Under the pieces are notes generated by a model, which searched no databases, was not told the origin of the DNA, and was given only the letters and a program-made list of their open reading frames with translations. DNA of 6,932 nucleotides from the NCBI GenBank assembly GCA_020425835.1, contig JAGQRC010000190.1, positions 1 through 6,932 on the forward strand. The letters run 5' to 3'. This document shows positions 1 through 5,200 of this stretch, one piece after another (the first letter of the stretch is position 1; every line of letters begins with the position of its first letter). Both the position numbers and the translations under genes were made by a program. Source of the stretch: Planctomycetota bacterium. GTDB taxonomy: Bacteria > Planctomycetota > UBA8108 > UBA1146 > JAJFFE01.

Positions 1-88
1 ATTCGCCGAAAACACCGATCGATTCGAGCTTGTCGGGTCGGACATGAATGCCCTCCGCGACGATGGAACACTCCGATCCGTGGAGCAT
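1..88 (-). CDS. possible N-terminal fragment of an unrecognised gene (runs off the left edge)
   Basis: Reading leftwards from an ATG at 88, the frame is open to the window edge and begins MLHGSECSIVAEGIHVRPDK. This looks like ordinary protein rather than the Arg/Ser-rich text of the other minus frames. A GAGGAG purine stretch lies about 11 nt upstream of the ATG, which is slightly far for a Shine-Dalgarno site. The nearest in-frame stop upstream is a TAG at 167-169. The gene would follow the sulfatase gene on the same strand with a gap of about 100 nt, so co-transcription is plausible. I do not recognise the family. The main competitor is the codon-aligned plus-strand frame, open from position 2 to a TGA at 260-262; it would be the tail of a convergent gene overlapping the sulfatase end by 74 nt. 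Third-position G+C is about equal for both readings in 1-88, and in 89-169 it slightly favours the plus frame, so the strand is unsettled. Confidence 0.33.
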   Translation of the reverse strand, partial: MLHGSECSIVAEGIHVRPDKLESIGVFGE

Positions 89-188
89 AGCGCAGACTTC
101 TCCTCGATCATGAGCCGGCGTTGCAGCCCCGACGTGCTCCTCGCGGCAGCACCGTGCAATGTCGGTCTACTCGAAGGTGCCCACGAGT

Positions 189-1943
189 TCAACGCTGCTC
201 GGTCACTGGAGCACAGTCGGGACTCAGCCACTCGATCGCAGCCCCGCGTAGCCGGGCGGTGACGTCGGGGTGCCGTGTCGCGAGGTTGTCGCGTTCGTCG
301 GGGTCGTGGGAGAGGTCGAAGAGTTCGTCGCGTCCCGACTCGAGGTCGTGGATGAGTTTCCACTGATCCTCCCGGATGCCGACGAGGGGGAGCGAGTAGT
401 CGGTGAAGAAGTGGACGGGTCGCGAGCGGGGTTCGCGAAGGAGCGAGTGTCCTTCCATGCCGGGCCACGGGGGCGATCCGGTGAGGTCGAGGATCGTCGG
501 TGCGAGGTCGATGACGCTGATCGGTTGAGTCCAGATCCGCGGTTCGGATCGATCGGTGATTCCGGAGGCATGGATCATCAGCGGCACGCGGAGGTTCTCG
601 TCGTAGAGGAAGAAGACGTGGCCGGTGTTGCCGGGGTGCCGCCCGAACGCTTGGCCGTGGTCCCCGACGATCACGAGCAAGGTGTCATCGAGGACCCCGC
701 GTTGCTCGAGGCCGGTCACTAGACGCTCGATGGACCGGTCCGCGTAGCGAATCGCGTTGAGGTAGTCGGAGTGCTCGCCGTCGCCGCGGAACGGCCCACC
801 GGGTGGCGACGCGTACGGGTGATGCCCAGCGATCGGCATGTAGATCGTGAAGAACCGCTCGTCCGGAGCGAGGCCACCGAGGTCGCTGAGTAGCCGGTCG
901 ACCATGGTCTCCTCGTCGACCCCGAAGCTCGAGTCTCGAACGCCCGTCACATCGCCCGCGTCGATCAAGCGAGCGAAGCCGCGATCTTCGATGATGCTCC
1001 GCATCCCGAGGTAGTCGAACCGACCCGAGTGGTAGAGCGACGTGCGGTAGCCGAGGGCGGCGAAGTGGCTCGCCAGGGTGGGGAACTCGAACGCGTAGTC
1101 CTCCGCTTCGCTCCGCATGCGCGGCGCGCGCGACGCGAACGCCGGGAGGAGACCCTTGATGCTCTCGGGGTAGAGCGTGTAACCGCACGACGCATCGATC
1201 GAGCGACGACTCAACGCGTCGAGAAAGGGCATCGGAGATTCACCGTCGACTCGATCGAGCTCGAGCGCGCAAACCGATTCGAGGATCACCAGGAGGACGT
1301 TTCGACTCGCGGCCGCGCCGTGGAGCGCTTCGCATTCGGGAAGGAGCGCCTGCTCGGTGTCACCTCTTCGGGCGATCGATGGCACGCCCGTCGGAAGCGG
1401 TGACCGGAGGCCGCGGATCAGAGTCCAGGTCGCGCTACGGTGGAGGCCGTGGGTGTCGACGCGCGGCTCGAGCCAGAGCCCCGCTCCCGCGATCGACGCC
1501 AACCCCACCGCGACACCGACCGAGGTCCACCGCGCCGAGCAGCGAACGCGCTCCTGCCGTGATCGTCGGCCGAGCACCGAAGCCGCGACTGACACGATCG
1601 CGACGAGACCGGTCGGCCCGAGGATTCGCGGCCGCACGAAGTGCGCGACCGAGTCCCCGAGCGCGCCGCCGGCCGCACCGAACATCGCCGGAGTGATCGG
1701 CGATCCCGTCGACAGCGCGATCGCCGTGTTGAGCGTCGCATGTGCGGCCAGTCCGACGTAGAGAGTGACGGTGAGCCAGCGCCAAGGAGTAATGGCCGAG
1801 ATGATCCCGAACGACAGCGCGGTCGCGAGGTCCTGAGCGAAGAGCGTCACGAGCATTACGGCCGACAGGTCGATGTCGTGCGGCCAGAGTGTGGCGATCT
1901 TCGCAACGATGAGAACGACGCCGAGTCGAAGGCCCCACGTCAT
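189..1943 (-). CDS. membrane-anchored sulfatase/LTA-synthase-like phospho- or sulfo-transferase/hydrolase
   Basis: This is an alkaline-phosphatase-superfamily enzyme of the sulfatase/LTA-synthase type, probably acting outside the cytoplasmic membrane on a sulfate or phosphate ester of a surface polymer; the substrate is unknown. Numbered from the ATG at 1943 (584 aa), about five hydrophobic segments lie near residues 3-20, 26-52, 54-77, 108-125 and 140-157. The catalytic domain follows. NVLLVILES (215-223) carries the metal-binding Glu, CGYTLYPESIKG (253-264) should hold the Ser/Thr nucleophile, GHHPY is at 373-377, GDHG at 427-430 gives Asp/His metal ligands, and NTGH ends at His442. The tail has the sulfatase signature REDQWKLI and FDLSHDPDERDNLA (542-555). 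There is no C-x-P-x-R formylglycine motif, so a classical Cys-type arylsulfatase is unlikely. The frame stays open to an ATG at 2093 (634 aa), but the extra 50 residues are Arg-rich and that ATG has no Shine-Dalgarno site. The ATG at 1943 has GAGG five nt upstream and leads straight into the first membrane helix. An ATG at 1976 is a second alternative. It diverges from the RHS gene. Confidence 0.88.
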   Translation of the reverse strand: MTWGLRLGVVLIVAKIATLWPHDIDLSAVMLVTLFAQDLATALSFGIISAITPWRWLTVTLYVGLAAHATLNTAIALSTGSPITPAMFGAAGGALGDSVAHFVRPRILGPTGLVAIVSVAASVLGRRSRQERVRCSARWTSVGVAVGLASIAGAGLWLEPRVDTHGLHRSATWTLIRGLRSPLPTGVPSIARRGDTEQALLPECEALHGAAASRNVLLVILESVCALELDRVDGESPMPFLDALSRRSIDASCGYTLYPESIKGLLPAFASRAPRMRSEAEDYAFEFPTLASHFAALGYRTSLYHSGRFDYLGMRSIIEDRGFARLIDAGDVTGVRDSSFGVDEETMVDRLLSDLGGLAPDERFFTIYMPIAGHHPYASPPGGPFRGDGEHSDYLNAIRYADRSIERLVTGLEQRGVLDDTLLVIVGDHGQAFGRHPGNTGHVFFLYDENLRVPLMIHASGITDRSEPRIWTQPISVIDLAPTILDLTGSPPWPGMEGHSLLREPRSRPVHFFTDYSLPLVGIREDQWKLIHDLESGRDELFDLSHDPDERDNLATRHPDVTARLRGAAIEWLSPDCAPVTEQR

Positions 1944-1948
1944 GTCGA

Positions 1949-1952
1949 CCTC
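1949..1952 (-). promoter_or_regulatory. ribosome binding site deciding the sulfatase start
   Basis: On the minus strand GAGG is followed by TCGAC and then the ATG at 1943, giving a Shine-Dalgarno core with 5-nt spacing. The farther ATG at 2093 has only a GC-rich run without a purine box, and the ATG at 1976 has AAGG at a loose 10-nt spacing. This is the main reason for preferring the 584-residue form. Confidence 0.5.
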
Positions 1953-2234
1953 ATCCGACAGGCGACCGAGGAACATCGTATCGAGACCTTGGACGAACCA
2001 GACTCCGCGCGCCGAACGACAACGGTGGAGTCTCCTCGGACGGTCGGGAACGGCTCGTGCGAGGCGAGTCCGTGCCATGGCCGTGTGTGCCATCGCGGCC
2101 GCGAAGCGAGTCGCGCTCTTCGGCGACCGATCTCGTCTCCTTCCCGTTTCGCGGTGCTCCTCATCGCGTGCTCTCCCTCATTGGTACTCTCCTCCGCGGT
2201 TCGAGGCGAGATCCGAGAGTCGAGCCCCGCCCCC

Positions 2235-2248
2235 CGAGACTCGTCTCG
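2235..2248. repeat. short inverted repeat upstream of the RHS gene
   Basis: CGAGAC and GTCTCG form 6-bp arms around a 2-nt centre, about 37 bp before the RHS start codon. The position and dyad symmetry would suit a small operator. A repeat of this size is common by chance in GC-rich DNA, and no second copy was seen near the sulfatase start. Confidence 0.25.
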
Positions 2249-2263
2249 TCCGCGATCGATGCC

Positions 2264-2277
2264 CCTTCTCGGGAAGG
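2264..2277 (+). promoter_or_regulatory. small hairpin overlapping the RHS Shine-Dalgarno site
   Basis: CCTTC at 2264-2268 pairs with GAAGG at 2273-2277 across a TCGG loop. The 3' arm contains the first part of the Shine-Dalgarno sequence, so folding of the mRNA leader could lower RHS translation initiation. The stem is only five pairs long, so this is a possibility and not a demonstrated control element. Confidence 0.3.
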
Positions 2278-2280
2278 TGG
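2274..2280 (+). promoter_or_regulatory. ribosome binding site of the RHS gene
   Basis: AAGGTGG differs from the ideal AAGGAGG at one base and ends four nt before the ATG at 2285. It fixes the start just before a textbook signal peptide. The nearest upstream ATG (2259) is in another frame. Confidence 0.65.
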
Positions 2281-2284
2281 AGTC

Positions 2285-5200
2285 ATGAGACGACTTCGTA
2301 CGCATCCACTGATCGCCATCGTTGCTTCGCTCCTGATCTTCCTGCTCGGGCCCGCCGTCTCGGCCCAGAGCCAGCCGTTCATTCGTGGCGACTGCAATGC
2401 CGACGAGCACTACGACATCAGCGACGCGATCCGCGCCCTTGGAGCGTTGTTCGGCGGACAGACCGTTCCCTGTGTGAACGCCTGCGACGCCAACGACGAC
2501 GAGGGGTTCGACATCTCGGACGCGGTCTACATACTCTCGAGTCTGTTCACGGGCGGTCCGCTCCCTCCCGCTCCGCATCCGGGATGTGGGAACGACCCGA
2601 CGCCCGGTTCGCTCTCCTGCGATTCCTTCGATCCCTGCCCGAGTGGATCCGGAATCGCTTTCGAGAGCCCGCCGGAAGCGCCGCCGGCAGCACCTTGCTC
2701 CTCGTCGGGGCAAGGCTGCGGATCGTGCGCCAACGATCGCGCCCCGGTCGACCGCGGTCCGATGCACACCGTCCATCTCCACTCCGGCGAGTTCTATCTC
2801 GCTGCCACCGATCTGCGGATCCCGGGTCGCGGTCTGGACTTCACCTGGACACGGAAGTACCGCTCTCGTTTCGGCCCCGACACCGAACAGGGGAACGGAT
2901 GGGACTACTCGTACAACGTCCGCATCGAGCAGCCGGACGCGACGTCGGTCGTTCTCCACGACGGGAATGGCCGTCACGATCGATACGCGAAGCAATCCGA
3001 CGACACCTACACCGCCGCGGAGTTCTTCCGATCCGGGAAGTTCCAACCTGGCGGTGAGTTCATCCTGACCTTCGCCGATACCGGTGCGTGGACGTTCCGT
3101 TCGCTCAGCGAGTCGGTCGCCCCAGGGAAGATCGCACTGATCGCCGACCGCAACGACAACGCCCTCGCCTTCACGTACGACGCGAACGGGCGGTTGGTGA
3201 CGGTCACCGATACGCTCGGTCGCGACATCGACATCGCCTACGACGTGGACGGTTTCATCCAGTCGGTGACCGACTTCGAGGGCCGCTCCGTCACCTACAG
3301 CTACTACCAGGACGGTGACGCCCTCGGCAGTGCCGGCGACCTGAAGACCGCCACCACGCCCCTCTCGAAGACGACGACCTACACCTACGCCGTCGCCCCG
3401 ACCGACCCATCCCTGAGCCACAACATGCTCACGGTGACGGATCCGAAGGGGCAGCAGGTCCTGCAGAACGTCTACGGTGGAGGAGACCCCTCGGCCGTCG
3501 ACTTCGACAAGGTCATCACCCAACACTGGGGAGAGATCGGGGGCGTCCTCAACGAGATCCTCGACGTCACCTACGCGCTCGTCGATCCGTTCGACGCGAT
3601 CAACTCCGAGGTGATCCGGGCCATCGTCAATGATCGCGCGGGCAACGTTCGCGTCTACTCCTACGACGCAAACCATCGTCTGGTGGTCAAGGACGAGTAC
3701 ACCGGTCGAGCTCCCCAGAAGAACCTGCCGACGACCGAGGTCGACAACCTGCCGGTGAATCCGCTGCGTCTCGACGACCCCGTCTCCTTCCAGACCCTGT
3801 TCGACTGGAACGTCGATGCCCGGCTGTCCCGCGTCGACTACCCCAACGGGAACGTGGTCGAGCAGACCTTCGAGGTCGACACGGACCCCGGGGCCGACTG
3901 GCGTTCGCGGGGCAATCTCCGGACTCTGCGACGAACCGTGGGCGTCCTGACGGGCGACCAGTCGGGGATCGTCGAGAGCTTCGAGTACGAGACCGGATTC
4001 GGCGGATGCTGCGGCACCAACTTCGTGACCAGCCACACCGATGGCCGCCAGAACGTCACGACCCACGAGTACGACACCGCCGGGAACCGCACGAAGACGA
4101 TACAGCCGATCCCCGGCATCGAGGAGGAGTACGCCTACAACGTCTACGGGCAGCGTCTGACGCGTCTCCATCCCGCCAACAGCACCGGACACCGCCGGCT
4201 GGACCAGTACTCCTACTACGACGACGGTGGCGCCCACGATGGCTACTTGCAGCAGGAGGTGATCGACGTCGGATTCGAGGAGCTGACCACCGTCTACGAC
4301 TACGACGCAGTGGGCAACATCATCTCGAAGACCGATCCGCGCGGCCATACCCGGGAGTTCACCTACGACGATCGCAATCGGCTCGTTCTCGAGCGGTCTC
4401 CCGAGGTTCGTGACGGGAGCGCGATCTTCTACGAGAAAGCGTACACCTACGACGACAACGACAACGTCGTCCAGGTCGACGTCCAGAACATCGACCACTA
4501 CGGCGTCCTGCAACCGAACTCCATGATCACGACGACCTTCGACCACGACGAGCTCGACAACGTCGTTCGGGAGACTCGGGAGGTCGACGCGACCCGAAAC
4601 GTGGTCACCGAGTACGTCTACGATGACAATCGGAACCGCACTCTCGTTCGCTACGGTGAGGCGACGGGGGGCGACAGCGACCCGTTGACCGCCGGCGATG
4701 ACCCCGACAACACCCTGACGATCGCCTACGACGAGCGCGACCTCGTGTTCCAGGAGACCAAGGCGGCTGGTACGCCCGAGCAGTCCACGACGCAGTACGA
4801 CTACGATCGCAATCGCAACTTGAAGCGAAGAGTCGTCGGCATCGAGGGGGCCGCTCCACGGGAATGGACCTACGAGTACGACGGGTACGACCGGTTGGTC
4901 TCCATGGCCGACCCGATGGGCAACGTCACGGAGTATCACTACGACGCGAACGGGAACGTCGGCGGCGACTCGTCGCCCGGAGTCCCCAACGACTTCGGGA
5001 AGAAGGCCTCCGGCGAGCTCGTGGACGTCGAGGGCCAGACCGCCAACGTGCGTCTCTACGAGGTGAACTACACGTACGACGCCATGGATCGCCTCCTCCG
5101 TGAGGACGTCGCCTTCTTCGACGAGGGCGGCGACGTCGGAGACGGTCTCTCCAGCAAGATCATGACGTACGCGGATGACTCCCAGCTGGTGACCGAGACC

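Larger units (their letters stand above)
1944..2284. other. divergent intergenic region between the sulfatase and RHS genes
   Basis: This is about 340 bp between two divergently oriented start codons, so promoters for both genes are expected here. I could not find a credible -35/-10 pair on either strand; the stretch is GC-rich with little AT-rich sequence. Frames through it read as Arg/Ser-rich text without recognisable domains. The visible local structures are a 6-bp inverted repeat at 2235-2248 and a short hairpin at 2264-2277 next to the RHS start. On the minus strand GGAGGAG at seven nt from an ATG at 2181 would drive only a six-codon frame (MRESTR). If the sulfatase really starts at 2093, the region shrinks to about 190 bp. 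Confidence 0.55.

Noticed and set aside
134..152. Possible hairpin GTGCT/AGCAC after the sulfatase stop as a terminator
   Set aside because: The stem has only five base pairs, the loop is long, and there is no T-run on either strand.
270..722. Plus-strand frame of about 150 codons inside the sulfatase gene
   Set aside because: It is antisense to the catalytic domain with its conserved GDHG and DPDERDNLA motifs; the plus-strand text shows no family features.
1944..2093. N-terminal extension of the sulfatase to the ATG at 2093
   Set aside because: The 50 added residues are Arg-rich, precede the first membrane helix without a signal-like pattern, and the ATG lacks a Shine-Dalgarno sequence. 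It is kept only as an alternative start.
2161..2181. Mini-frame MRESTR with a strong GGAGGAG site on the minus strand
   Set aside because: Six codons with no attenuator structure and no regulatory amino-acid run; most likely chance in purine-rich DNA.
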